DNA of 64,000 bases, from NCBI RefSeq assembly GCF_018131225.1, contig NZ_JAFCMM010000003.1:694001-758000 (forward strand), given 5' to 3'. This document shows positions 1 to 8,936 of the stretch, in pieces. Below the pieces are notes generated by a model, which saw only the letters and a program-made list of their open reading frames with translations, was not told the origin of the DNA and did no database searches. Numbering within the stretch: position 1 is the stretch's first letter; every line of letters starts with the position of its first letter. Both the position numbers and the translations under genes were made by a program. Source of the stretch: Bradyrhizobium sp. U87765 SZCCT0048. GTDB taxonomy: Bacteria; Pseudomonadota; Alphaproteobacteria; Rhizobiales; Xanthobacteraceae.

Positions 1-665
1 TCATGGCTGGCGTTGGCGACGAAGTCGGCACGCATCTCCTCGACCCGGCGCAGCGGCGTCTGGTCGTGGAAAGTCATCAGCATGCAGTAGTCGGAGCCGC
101 CGAACGCGGTCGGCACGGCGATCGGGGTGACGATCAGCTCCATCCAGCGATCGACGGGAACATGATCGAGATAGGTGGTGCGCTTGGGTTCGGCGGTGGC
201 AATCGCCTGGCGCAGCGCCGTGATGATCTCCGGCGAGCGCAGCGCGAACTGCGCCAGTTCGCCCTTGCGCAGCGCCGGCGCGAGCTGGCCTGCCGCCGTG
301 TTGAAATGCAGCACCCGTCCGGCCCGGTCGAGCAGCACCGCCGGGTCGGGCATGCCCTCGACAACGGCACGCACCACTGGCGTCTCGACCGGAACCGCGC
401 CGACGCCCTCGCCGCGTGCCTGCTCGGCATCGTGCAGCCGCCAGGGGATCAGCGCGCCGGCGACCAGGCAGACGAACACCGCAAGCGCCCGCGGAAAGGA
501 AACGTCGCCGAACACCACAAGCGCCCCGAGCGCCAGCGCCCCGGCCACCAGGATAATGGCGGCCCGGCGCAGCCGTTCCGACCATTGCGACATCAGGGGA
601 GAAGGGGTGGTCCGGCCAGACAGGCCCAGGTCGCGGTCCCGCTCGGTCTGGTCAGATGCCGCCAT
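1..665 (-). CDS. phoR: Phosphate regulon sensor histidine kinase PhoR (N-terminal part, cut by window edge)
   Basis: Open frame running off the left edge. The visible part has a hydrophobic N-terminal segment (about residues 30-75, probably two membrane passes), then a PAS-type region, and it ends at the start of the HisKA motif (residues reading MRADFVANASH), so the catalytic half lies outside the window. This order is that of PhoR, the membrane kinase that phosphorylates PhoB under phosphate limitation. The ATG at 665 overlaps the last codons of the upstream UPF0104 gene; a second in-frame ATG at 593 sits just before the membrane segment and could be the true start. In related genomes phoR is followed by pst-phoU-phoB genes, which is why PhoR is preferred over another PAS kinase. 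Confidence 0.82.
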   Translation of the reverse strand, partial: MAASDQTERDRDLGLSGRTTPSPLMSQWSERLRRAAIILVAGALALGALVVFGDVSFPRALAVFVCLVAGALIPWRLHDAEQARGEGVGAVPVETPVVRAVVEGMPDPAVLLDRAGRVLHFNTAAGQLAPALRKGELAQFALRSPEIITALRQAIATAEPKRTTYLDHVPVDRWMELIVTPIAVPTAFGGSDYCMLMTFHDQTPLRRVEEMRADFVANASH

Positions 666-1707
666 CACCCTGGTCCCGCAAAATCTGTGGCCTCTGCTTG
701 GCTGTTTCGTCGAGGGTCGCGAAGGCGTCCTGCACCTTCTTGTTGCGCGCCCCTACGATGACCTCCCGAAGCGTCAGGAGCGTGACAGCCAGCACGAACG
801 GCACCAGGTAATAGAGGACACGGAACAACAGCATGCCGGCCAGCAGCTCTTCCTTGTCGAACTGCCACAGCCCGATCAGCATCGCGGCATCGAACACCCC
901 GAGGCCACCCGGCGAGTGCGATGCGAAGCCGAGCAGCGTCGCGGACACGAAAATGACCGCGACCACGATGAAACCGACATGGGGCTCGTCCGGCAGCAGG
1001 ATGAACATCGCCAGCGCGCAGAACCCGAGATCAATGATGCCGATGGCGATCTGCAGCAGCGTCAGCGGCCCGCCGGGCAACACCACGGTCCAGGTGCCGC
1101 GGCCGACCCGGCGCGGCTTGACCCAGACCCAGGCCACGTACCCCACCAGCGCCGCGAGAATCGCCAGCGCGATCACACGGTTGAGCAGCGGCGGCAGCTG
1201 GTCGACGGATGCCGCCGCCTCCGGGTGATAGAGCACGCCGATGCCGAGCACGGCGGCATTGCCGAGCCAGAACGTCAGGCCCGCGACGAAACAGACCTTG
1301 GCGACGTCGATCGCCGTCAGCCCCCATGCGGAGTAGATGCGATAGCGCACCGCGCCGCCGGTGAAGACGCTGGCGCCGACATTGTGCCCGATCGAATAAC
1401 TGGTGAAGCCGGCGAGCGCCGCGATGCGATAGGGCACATCGCTGCGGCCGATGGTCCGCAACGCGAACAGGTCGTAGAAGGTCAGCGTGAAGTAGGCCGC
1501 CGCGACGCACAGCCCGGCGAGGAGGATGGCGCGGCGGTCGGTTTCCCGCAGCGCCTCCATCAGGTCATCGAAGTCGAGATCCTGCAGGGAATGGTAGAGA
1601 ATGTAGCATGCGGTCGCGATGATCGTGATGCTGATCACAATGCCGATTTTTTGCAGGATTTGCCGCTCGCGCAGAACGGCGATCGTTCTGCGTATTGATC
1701 CCAGCAT
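652..1707 (-). CDS. UPF0104 / lysylphosphatidylglycerol synthase-type integral membrane protein
   Basis: 351 residues, almost entirely hydrophobic with about eight predicted membrane segments. It contains the family's conserved stretch around GHNVGASVFTGGAVRYRIYS (about residues 108-127) and the late SHSPGGLGVFD motif. This corresponds to the flippase-like membrane half of MprF; the cytoplasmic aminoacyl-transferase half is absent, so a lipid lysinylation activity should not be assumed. It overlaps the start of phoR by 14 bases, implying translational coupling in one operon. The exact role of stand-alone UPF0104 proteins is not established. Confidence 0.85.
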   Translation of the reverse strand: MLGSIRRTIAVLRERQILQKIGIVISITIIATACYILYHSLQDLDFDDLMEALRETDRRAILLAGLCVAAAYFTLTFYDLFALRTIGRSDVPYRIAALAGFTSYSIGHNVGASVFTGGAVRYRIYSAWGLTAIDVAKVCFVAGLTFWLGNAAVLGIGVLYHPEAAASVDQLPPLLNRVIALAILAALVGYVAWVWVKPRRVGRGTWTVVLPGGPLTLLQIAIGIIDLGFCALAMFILLPDEPHVGFIVVAVIFVSATLLGFASHSPGGLGVFDAAMLIGLWQFDKEELLAGMLLFRVLYYLVPFVLAVTLLTLREVIVGARNKKVQDAFATLDETAKQRPQILRDQGDGGI

Positions 1708-1990
1708 CTAGACCTCGAATGCCATCCTCCACGGCGCCGCGGCCCGGGCTTTTGCCCCCGCGCCGCCGCGTCGAAACTCCCCCGGCCCTGCTGTCCTAGC
1801 AGAAGCGCCGCCCCGTCGCGAGAGCACATCACGCCAGGGCGCGGCCACCCCTGCTCCGCGGCTCCATCCGGCGCTCACGTGCGGCGTCCCGGGGACGCAA
1901 ACCACGGCTTAACCACTGCCGCAGGGCTGCGCGAGTGGAAACACGGCACGGTCATTCGTCGGCCTCTGCAGATCGCGCAGGCTGCTGGCG

Positions 1991-2290
1991 TCATTTCGCC
2001 GCGGCATGGCGCGCAACCACCCGGTCGCGCAGCCAGGATCCGACGGCACACCCCACCAGATAGAATGCGAACATGACAAGACCAAGATCGAACCAGTAGC
2101 CAGGGCGCCCCGGAATGGCCCGCGCCAGCACCACGGCCACAAACGTGGCGACGATGATCGCGATGCGCCGCATCATCACGCCGGACAACGGCTGGCCGCG
2201 ATGGACCACGGCAATCCAGCCCATGCAGAAGCCCAGCACCAGCGCGCCCGCCAGCCAGCCCCAGTGAAAGACCGCGAGATAGGCCATCAA
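1991..2290 (-). CDS. Small integral membrane protein of unknown function
   Basis: 99 residues (98 if the second ATG at 2287 is used) with three probable membrane segments, near residues 8-28, 40-60 and 68-88, ending in a basic tail (RDRVVARHAAAK). It lies 11 bases after the OmpA-family gene on the same strand, so it is probably cotranscribed with it. I recognise no family. The spacing, strand and clean hydrophobic pattern argue that it is real. The 283 bases between it and the UPF0104 gene hold nothing I can assign. Confidence 0.6.
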   Translation of the reverse strand: MMAYLAVFHWGWLAGALVLGFCMGWIAVVHRGQPLSGVMMRRIAIIVATFVAVVLARAIPGRPGYWFDLGLVMFAFYLVGCAVGSWLRDRVVARHAAAK

Positions 2291-2301
2291 TTGTTCCTCG
2301 G

Positions 2302-3699
2302 CTATTCCTTCACCATGAATTCGATGCGGCGGTTCTCCGCCTTGCCCTCGTCGGTGTCGTTGGCGGCAATCGGCTGGGTGCTGCCGTGGCCCACCGCGGT
2401 CAGGCGATCCCCCGGCAGACCGGCCTTCACTAGGTATTCAAGAACCGCCTGCGCCCGCTTCTCGGACAGCGTCTGATTGGCGGCATCGTCGCCGGCGGAG
2501 TCCGTGTGGCCGCCGATCTCGATGCTGGCCGCCGGGCAACGCAGGGCCGCCTCGACCAGGCGGTCGAGCAGACTCCCCGAATCCGGATCGATGGTGGCGC
2601 TGCCGGTCTCGAAGCGGATCTTGCCCTTCTTGAAAAGGTCGCTGAACAGCTGCTGGCAGATCGAGGGATCGACCATGCTGGCCGCCGGACGGACCGTGAC
2701 CTCGGTCGCCGCCTTCCAGTCCTTGGGCAGCTCGGTGGCAAGTCCGGCGCGGATCTGGTCCGCGGCGATGCCGTAGAGGGCGTCGCCGGACAGCTTGACT
2801 TCACGGTCGGCGATCACCAGCGAGCCGGTCGACAGCCGCGACAGCGCCCCCAGCGCGAAGGTCGCGGCATTGGCAAAGCCGGACGGCGCGCCGACGCTGG
2901 CCTTGAGGTTGTCGACCACCTTGGTATCGAAGAACTTGCGGGTCGCCGCCGCCACCAGTGCGGCGTGAACCGCATTGTCGGGGACATAGCCGGTGAAGGT
3001 GACGGTGCCGGCGACCGGATCCTTGTTTACCTGGAAGATGTAGGGTGGCGCCTTGACGGCGTTCTCGGCGACCTTGAACCCTTCCGGCAGGTTCTTCAAC
3101 GCCGCAGCGATGGCCTCGCGGCCACCGAGATCGCGGGCCATGCCGCTGAGGCTGACGTCGGAGTCGGACAGCGTCACCTTGCCGTCCTTGAGCTTGCCGA
3201 TCTGGTCGAGCAGCAGCTGGGCAGCGGCGTCAAAACGCTGCGGTGCACCACGCGACAGCACCATGCGATCGGCGACCTCGCCGCCGCCGGTGGCGGCGCG
3301 CGCCGCCTCCGCGAGGCGCGTCCGCACCGCCGGCAGCGGTGCGCTGCCGCTCAGCGTCACCCGCACCACGTCACGCTCGGCGCTCCAGACAAACGGCTTC
3401 GCTTCCGGCACCAGGCGGGTCTCGTCGTTGACAAGCCGCACGCCCGGCACGCTCTCGACCTGCGCCAGCGCGGTGCGCCGGCCCTGCTCGGAAAACGCTT
3501 CAGCCGAGAAGGTGAGATCGCGTCCGGCGGCGGCGATCCGGGTCTTGTCGAGAACGCTGTCCTTGAGCGCGGCGCTGGCCTCCGCGGTCAGGTCCTGCTC
3601 CAGCGGAACGGTCGTGTTCCAGGCGGCGATGATCCAAAGAATGACCAGAGGGAGCAGCCCCGGCCACCATTTGTTGCTCCACCTGAAAAAACCACGCAT
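2302..3699 (-). CDS. OmpA family protein with repeated BON-like domains
   Basis: 465 residues. A single hydrophobic anchor (about residues 13-28, WWPGLLPLVILWIIAAWNT) is followed by a periplasmic region of repeated BON-like segments (about 30-330) and a C-terminal OmpA peptidoglycan-binding domain (about 345-465). The OmpA motif is clear: IEIGGHTDSAGDDAANQTLS, then LTAVGHGSTQPIA and NRRIEFMV. The build resembles ArfA-type proteins: membrane-anchored, bridging to peptidoglycan. It probably starts the two-gene operon with the small membrane protein. Function is likely envelope stability; the substrate of the BON region is unknown. Confidence 0.85.
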   Translation of the reverse strand: MRGFFRWSNKWWPGLLPLVILWIIAAWNTTVPLEQDLTAEASAALKDSVLDKTRIAAAGRDLTFSAEAFSEQGRRTALAQVESVPGVRLVNDETRLVPEAKPFVWSAERDVVRVTLSGSAPLPAVRTRLAEAARAATGGGEVADRMVLSRGAPQRFDAAAQLLLDQIGKLKDGKVTLSDSDVSLSGMARDLGGREAIAAALKNLPEGFKVAENAVKAPPYIFQVNKDPVAGTVTFTGYVPDNAVHAALVAAATRKFFDTKVVDNLKASVGAPSGFANAATFALGALSRLSTGSLVIADREVKLSGDALYGIAADQIRAGLATELPKDWKAATEVTVRPAASMVDPSICQQLFSDLFKKGKIRFETGSATIDPDSGSLLDRLVEAALRCPAASIEIGGHTDSAGDDAANQTLSEKRAQAVLEYLVKAGLPGDRLTAVGHGSTQPIAANDTDEGKAENRRIEFMVKE

Positions 3700-3990
3700 T
3701 CGGCTACCTTCGTCGATGTCGACGCAGTGAAAACAAACACTTGCTGGAGTGTCAATTTAGAAATGACCAGAATGTGCCGCGCCGCGCCACAGGACGGCGC
3801 AGACCCGTCGTCGGGGCGCAGGCTCCATGGCCATGGCAGGCGACATGCCTGACGGCAAACCGTAACCGCTTCGCCGTGCCCCGCGCCAGCCCCCTCTTTG
3901 CCGCTCCCGCGCATAACCGCTTTCTTAAGCGATTTCTGGCAGTGCTTCCGCTTCGCCCCGTTTGAGAGGCCGACGTCCGGGCTGCCCGCC

Positions 3991-5046
3991 ATGCCGAACA
4001 TCCGCAACAGCATCATCCGCGCCGGCTTCGACGCCCTTTATTTCTCCGGCGCCCATCACCTGCTGCGACCGCTGCTCGGCGGCGTCGGCCTGATCCTGAT
4101 GCTGCACCATGTGCGACCGGCGCGCGACGACGCCTTCCAGCCCAACCGCCATCTCGAAGTCACGCCGGACTTCCTGCGCGCCACCCTTGCCCACGTCCGC
4201 GCTCAGGGTTTCGAGATCATCGGCCTCGACGAGATGCACCGCCGCCTTGCGGCCGGCGACTTCGAGCGCCGCTTTGCCTGCTTCACCTTCGACGACGGCT
4301 ACCGCGACAACCGCGACCACGCCCTGCCCGTGATGCGCGACTATGACGCACCTTTTACGGTCTATGCCGCAGCAGACTTCGCCGACGGCAGCGGCCCGCT
4401 GTGGTGGCTGGCGCTCGAGCAGCTGGTGGCGCAGGCCGACACCATCGAGGCGCCGATCGGCGACGGCATCCGGCTCGACTGCGGCACTCCGCAGGCCAAG
4501 ACCGACGCCTTCGCGCAGTTGCACGGCTGGCTGCGCGGCCTGCCCGACGACACCGCGGTGCGCGACGCGGTCGACCGGCTCTGCCGGCAACACGGCATCG
4601 CGACCAAGGCCCGCGGCGCCGACCTCTGCCTGTCGTGGGACGAGTTGCGCGCCTTCGCCGCCGAGCCGCTGGTGACCATCGGCGCCCACACGTTGTCCCA
4701 CTGCAACCTGGCACGCGAGACCGAGACCGGCGCAACGCGCGAGATGGCGGACAGTCGCACGCGCATCGCCGAAGCGCTGCAGCGGCCGGTGCGCCACTTC
4801 GCCTATCCCTACGGCGACCGCGGCGCGGCGACCACGCGCGAGTTCGCGCTTGCACGCACGCTCGGCTTCGATACCGCGGTGACCACACGGCCCGGCGTGC
4901 TGTTCGCCGACAACGCCAACCACCTGACGGCGCTGCCGCGTATTTCGCTCAACGGCAATTACCAGGACCGCCGCTTCCTCGCCGTCCTGACGTCGGGCGC
5001 CGCGACCGCGATGTGGAACGGCTTCCGCCGCGTCGACGCGGCCTGA
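3991..5046 (+). CDS. Polysaccharide deacetylase family protein (NodB-like)
   Basis: 351 residues. The NodB fold is supported by the metal and catalytic motif TFDDGYRDN (about residues 98-106) and the HxxxH metal-binding motif in GAHTLSHCNL (about residues 231-240), followed by RHFAYPYGDRG. Such enzymes remove N- or O-acetyl groups from polysaccharides using a divalent metal. There is no obvious signal peptide, so a cytoplasmic or membrane-associated role in exopolysaccharide or glycan assembly is possible. The ATG at 3991 is chosen over an upstream TTG in frame at 3898 because similarity to the family begins near MPNIRNS. No glycan-synthesis genes are adjacent, so the substrate cannot be named. 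Confidence 0.82.
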   Translation: MPNIRNSIIRAGFDALYFSGAHHLLRPLLGGVGLILMLHHVRPARDDAFQPNRHLEVTPDFLRATLAHVRAQGFEIIGLDEMHRRLAAGDFERRFACFTFDDGYRDNRDHALPVMRDYDAPFTVYAAADFADGSGPLWWLALEQLVAQADTIEAPIGDGIRLDCGTPQAKTDAFAQLHGWLRGLPDDTAVRDAVDRLCRQHGIATKARGADLCLSWDELRAFAAEPLVTIGAHTLSHCNLARETETGATREMADSRTRIAEALQRPVRHFAYPYGDRGAATTREFALARTLGFDTAVTTRPGVLFADNANHLTALPRISLNGNYQDRRFLAVLTSGAATAMWNGFRRVDAA

Positions 5047-5144
5047 TCGGCGCGTCCATCGTCGCGATCCTTGACTCAGCCTGCGGCCGGGGCGCAAACC
5101 TGACGCACAGTTCGCACAGCGCCACAGAGCGTCGGGAGGAAGCC

Positions 5145-5951
5145 ATGTTCGCAAACCTGTTCTCACTCGAGGGCCGCGTCGCCCTTGTCACCGGCGGATC
5201 GCGCGGCATCGGCAAGATGATTGCCGCAGGCTTTCTTGCCCAGGGGGCGGCACGCGTCTACATCACCGCGCGCAAGGCCGGGCCGTGCGAGGAGACCGCG
5301 AAGGAACTGACGGCGGCTTATGGCGGCGAGTGCATCGCGCTGCCGATCGACATCTCGACCACCGCGGGTGTCGACATGCTCGCCGCCGAGATCAAGAAGC
5401 GCGAGCCGAAGCTCGATATCCTTGTCAATAACGCCGGCGCGGCGTGGGGCGCAGACTTCGACGAGTTTCCCGAGAGCGGCTGGGACAAGGTGATGAACCT
5501 CAACGTCAAGACGCCGTTCTTCCTGACCAAGGCGCTGGCCGCGCCGCTGCGCGCCGCCGCGAGCGCCGCGCGACCGGCCAAGGTGATCAATATCGCCTCG
5601 ATCGACGGCATCTTCGTCAATCCGCTGGAGACCTATTCCTACGCCGCCAGCAAGTCCGGCCTCATCCACCTCACCCGCCGCATGGCGGCGAAGCTGATCA
5701 AGGACCATGTCGTGGTGTCGGCGATCGCGCCGGGGCCGTTCAGCTCCGACATGAACAAGGCCGCGCGCGACAACGCCGACGTCGTCGCCGAGCGCGTGCC
5801 CGCGGGCCGCATCGGCACCGACGAGGACATGGCGGGCACCGCGATCTACCTGGCCTCGCGTGCCGGCGACTACGTGGTCGGCACCACCATCGCCGTCGAC
5901 GGCGGCATCGTCTACGCCAACCCTGGGATCAAGGGCTCGGGCTGGGATTGA
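5145..5951 (+). CDS. SDR family NAD(P)-dependent oxidoreductase
   Basis: 268 residues with all classical short-chain dehydrogenase motifs: cofactor-binding TGGSRGIGK near residue 17, NNAGAAWG near residue 97, the catalytic serine in INIASIDG, and the YxxxK pair in YSYAASKSG. The start has a strong ribosome site (GGGAGGA, 8 bases upstream). It resembles the gluconate 5-dehydrogenase / RhlG branch, but the substrate cannot be deduced. It stands alone between the deacetylase and the repeat that closes the box operon, so it is not clearly part of benzoate breakdown. Confidence 0.85.
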   Translation: MFANLFSLEGRVALVTGGSRGIGKMIAAGFLAQGAARVYITARKAGPCEETAKELTAAYGGECIALPIDISTTAGVDMLAAEIKKREPKLDILVNNAGAAWGADFDEFPESGWDKVMNLNVKTPFFLTKALAAPLRAAASAARPAKVINIASIDGIFVNPLETYSYAASKSGLIHLTRRMAAKLIKDHVVVSAIAPGPFSSDMNKAARDNADVVAERVPAGRIGTDEDMAGTAIYLASRAGDYVVGTTIAVDGGIVYANPGIKGSGWD

Positions 5952-6003
5952 GGACGGCAGACGTTGAGGCGAGGAAACCGCTTCACTTCGCCTCGGCGTT
6001 TCC

Positions 6004-6116
6004 CCTCATCCTGAGGAGCGGCGTCTTGGCCGCGTCTCGAAGGATGAGGCCGCGTAGCGCGCCTCGGCCTCATGGTTCGAGACGGTGCGAGCGCGCCTCC
6101 CCACCATGAGGGGCTT
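6004..6116. repeat. Intergenic palindromic repeat, type A (full copy) after boxA
   Basis: Starts CTCATCCTGAGGAGCGG and continues to TCTCGAAGGATGAGG, then a second module from CTCATGGTTCGAGACG to CACCATGAGG. Both modules are imperfect inverted repeats. Related copies are at 7364, 12344 and 15751. It fills the gap between the convergent SDR and boxA genes and may act as a bidirectional terminator or mRNA end. Confidence 0.8.
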
Positions 6117-6142
6117 GCATCTTCAGAGCGACGACGAACGCC

Positions 6143-7339
6143 TCAATACGTCTCGACGTGATAGCGCCCGCTCTCGCGCATGGCGACCTTGAGGCCGGCC
6201 CAGTCGACGCCGGCGTGGCGGCAGATGTCGGCGAAGGCTTCATCGACGCCGCTCTCCATGCCCTTGAGGCCGCAGATATAGACATGGGTGTTGGCGTCGC
6301 CGAGCAGCGTGGCGACGCGGCCGCCCTCGCTGCGGATGCGGTCCTGCACATAGGTGCGCGGCTCGCCCGGCACCCGGGAATAGCAGAAGTGCCGCGTCAG
6401 CAGCTTTTCCGGCACCTTCTGCAGCGGGCCGAAATACGGCAGTTCCTCCGGACGCCGCGCGCCGAAGAACAGCAGCAGATGTCCCGGCGCCTGCGGCATG
6501 GCGCGGCGGCGCCGTTCGGTGAAGGCGCGGAACGGCGCCGAACCGGTCCCGGTGCAGATCATCACGATGTTCGACGCTGGATCGTTCGGGATCAGGAAGG
6601 TCGCGCCGAACGGACCGGTGACCTCGACCTTGGCGCCGCGCGGCAGGTCGCAGAGGAAGTTGGAGCAGACGCCGCCCGGTTCGCGCTTGACGGTGAGCGC
6701 CAGATTATTGGCGTTCGGTTTCTCGCCGTCGCGGGAGCTGGCGATGGAATAGAGCCGCGCCGCATGCGGCTTGCCGTCGGCATCGGTGCCCGGCGGGATG
6801 ACGCCGATGCTTTGGCCCTCCAGCACTGGAAACGGCTGGTCGCCGAAGTCGAGAATGAGATGACGGACGTCGGACTCTGCGTCCGCATCGGTGAGACGGA
6901 AGTTACCGGTGACCGTCGCCTTCGCCGGCTTGCCGCGGTTGTAGAGGTTGACGGTCGGCTTGCTCGCTGACGCCGGCGCAATCGGCTTGCCGCCGAGGCC
7001 CTTGCGCGCCTCTTCGAGCAGCGCACCGACCTCGTCCTCCAGCGCCTCGATCGCGCCGCCGGCGTCGGCGGTGCCAAGGTCCTCCTGCGGCGGCAGCTCG
7101 CCCCACGAGAACTGGTCCTCGAGTGAGTAGGCTTTCGTCACCACGCGCCAGTTGTCGATGGCGCCGGTCGGACACGGCGAAATGCAGTCCATGCAGTAAT
7201 TGCAGATCTCGGCGTTGACGACATAGTTGTTGTCGTCATGGGTGACCGCGTCGATCGGACACGTCTCCTCGCAGGTGTTGCACCGGATGCAGATCTCCGG
7301 ATCGATCACATGCTGCTTGAGAAGCCCTTCGACGTGCAT
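6143..7339 (-). CDS. boxA: Benzoyl-CoA 2,3-epoxidase reductase subunit BoxA
   Basis: 398 residues. The N-terminus has two 4Fe-4S ferredoxin motifs, CIRCNTCEETCP (about residue 17) and CNYCMDCISPCP (about residue 46). After a linker follows an FAD/NADP-binding ferredoxin-reductase unit (about 130-398) with RLYSIASSRDG for flavin and CTGTGSAPFR for the nicotinamide cofactor. BoxA passes electrons from NADPH to the di-iron oxygenase BoxB, which epoxidises benzoyl-CoA. It is the last gene of the boxC-boxB-boxA run; the ribosome site is GAAGAGG before ATG at 7339. Length and motif order match the family. Confidence 0.96.
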   Translation of the reverse strand: MHVEGLLKQHVIDPEICIRCNTCEETCPIDAVTHDDNNYVVNAEICNYCMDCISPCPTGAIDNWRVVTKAYSLEDQFSWGELPPQEDLGTADAGGAIEALEDEVGALLEEARKGLGGKPIAPASASKPTVNLYNRGKPAKATVTGNFRLTDADAESDVRHLILDFGDQPFPVLEGQSIGVIPPGTDADGKPHAARLYSIASSRDGEKPNANNLALTVKREPGGVCSNFLCDLPRGAKVEVTGPFGATFLIPNDPASNIVMICTGTGSAPFRAFTERRRRAMPQAPGHLLLFFGARRPEELPYFGPLQKVPEKLLTRHFCYSRVPGEPRTYVQDRIRSEGGRVATLLGDANTHVYICGLKGMESGVDEAFADICRHAGVDWAGLKVAMRESGRYHVETY

Positions 7340-7363
7340 GTCCTCTTCATCCCATCGTTATCT

Positions 7364-7412
7364 ACTCATCCTGAGGAGCGGCCTGCAAGGCCGCGTCTCG
7401 AAGGATGAGGCC
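7364..7412. repeat. Intergenic palindromic repeat, type A (short copy) between boxB and boxA
   Basis: Reads CTCATCCTGAGGAGCGG then, after a short loop, CCGCGTCTCGAAGGATGAGG. It is a fold-back stem inside what should be one operon, so it may tune boxA expression or mRNA stability relative to boxB. Confidence 0.8.
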
Positions 7413-7428
7413 TCCACCTCGGGAGGCG

Positions 7429-8874
7429 TTATGCGGCGATCTTGACGTACTCGAAGTCACCGGGCTTGTTATCGATGCCGACCTTGGGCGGCGCGATCCA
7501 GTTGGCGAACTGGCCGGGCTCGGCCACCGGGGTCATCAGCGAGGCGATGAAATCGCCGTCCGCGCTCGACGGCAGGTAGTCGTTGCGCAGGCGCGCCCAC
7601 TCCGCATCGCTGACGATAACGCCCTTCGGCGTCGCCTGGACATTGGCGAATTCGCCGATCTGGCGGTGGAATGCGGTGTGCGGCAGTTCCAGGCGGAAGT
7701 CGACACCGGCCTTCTCGATGATCTTGTTCCAGCGCTCGACGCCCTTGGCGCAATCGGCGGTGTAATCGTCGCGCAGGCGCATGTTGAGCGCGGTCAGCGC
7801 CGGCTCGTCGACCAGCTTGATCTCGCCGTTGACCAGCTTGAGCACCGGATAGATATCGCTGGTGAGGCGGTGATCGTCCTCGATCTTGGTTTCCTGGAAA
7901 CGCCCCTTGAGGCCGGCGTTATAGAAGTTCGCCGCATTGGTCGAGACCTCGGAGCCGAACAGGTCGAGCGACAGCGAATAGTGCAGGTTCATCTTCTTCT
8001 GCATGGTCGGCAGGTCGATGACGCCGAGCGCGCGCACCTTGTCGATGGCGTTGGGGTCCTCGATGCCCGCCGCCTTCATCGCCTCGCAGGTGCGCTGCAG
8101 GACGCGGCCGACGCCGGTCTCGCCGACGAACATGTGATGCGCTTCCTCGGTCAGCATGAAGCGGCAGGTGCGCGACAGCGGATCGAAGCCGGACTGCGCC
8201 AGGCTCTCGAGCTGCATCTTGCCGTCGCGATCGGTGAAGAAGGTGAACATGAAGAACGACAGCCAGTCCGGCGTCGCCTCGTTGAAGGCGCCGAGCATGC
8301 GCGGCGCATCGGCATCGCCCGAGCGGCGGCGCAGCAGGTCGTCCGCCTCCTCGCGGCCGTCACGACCGAAATACTTCTGCAGCAGGTAGACCATCGCCCA
8401 GAGATGGCGGCCCTCCTCGACGTTCACCTGGAACAGGTTGCGCATGTCGTAGAGCGAGGGGGCAGTCTTGCCGAGATGGCGCTGCTGTTCGACGGAGGCC
8501 GGCTCGGTGTCGCCCTGGATCACGACCAGGCGGCGCAGCATGGCGCGGTATTCGCCGGGCACTTCCTGCCACGCCTTCTCGCCTTTGTGCTGGCCGAAGT
8601 TGACGAGGCGCGCCTCGTCCTGCGGCGCCAGCAGCACGCCCCAGCGATAATCCGGCATGCGCACGTAGTCGAACTTGGCCCAGCCCTTGGGATCGACGCT
8701 GACCGCCGTGCGCAGGTAGACCAGCGCTTCCTGGAAACCCTCCGGACCCATGTCGTTCCACCAGTCGAGATAGCCGGGATGCCAGCCTTCCAGCGCCTTC
8801 AGCACCTGGCGGTCTTCGGCGAGATTGACGTTGTTCGGAATCTTGGTGGTGTAGTCGACGTTCATCACGTTCAT
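7429..8874 (-). CDS. boxB: Benzoyl-CoA 2,3-epoxidase oxygenase subunit BoxB
   Basis: About 481 residues, the normal BoxB length. It is the di-iron oxygenase that turns benzoyl-CoA into its 2,3-epoxide using electrons from BoxA. Two ExxH-type iron-binding motifs are visible: NVEEGRHLW (near residue 154) and TEEAHHMFVGE (near residue 243), separated by the helix with DWLSFFMFTFFTDRDG. The ATG at 8874 follows GGGAG at good spacing; an in-frame TTG two codons earlier is less likely. It lies between boxC and boxA on the same strand, gaps 62 and 89 bases. Confidence 0.96.
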   Translation of the reverse strand: MNVMNVDYTTKIPNNVNLAEDRQVLKALEGWHPGYLDWWNDMGPEGFQEALVYLRTAVSVDPKGWAKFDYVRMPDYRWGVLLAPQDEARLVNFGQHKGEKAWQEVPGEYRAMLRRLVVIQGDTEPASVEQQRHLGKTAPSLYDMRNLFQVNVEEGRHLWAMVYLLQKYFGRDGREEADDLLRRRSGDADAPRMLGAFNEATPDWLSFFMFTFFTDRDGKMQLESLAQSGFDPLSRTCRFMLTEEAHHMFVGETGVGRVLQRTCEAMKAAGIEDPNAIDKVRALGVIDLPTMQKKMNLHYSLSLDLFGSEVSTNAANFYNAGLKGRFQETKIEDDHRLTSDIYPVLKLVNGEIKLVDEPALTALNMRLRDDYTADCAKGVERWNKIIEKAGVDFRLELPHTAFHRQIGEFANVQATPKGVIVSDAEWARLRNDYLPSSADGDFIASLMTPVAEPGQFANWIAPPKVGIDNKPGDFEYVKIAA

Positions 8875-8936
8875 GGCCAACTCCCGCTATGCGTTGTTCC
8901 TGTGGGCGCGCGCCACTGCGCGTCCGCTGCCCTGTC

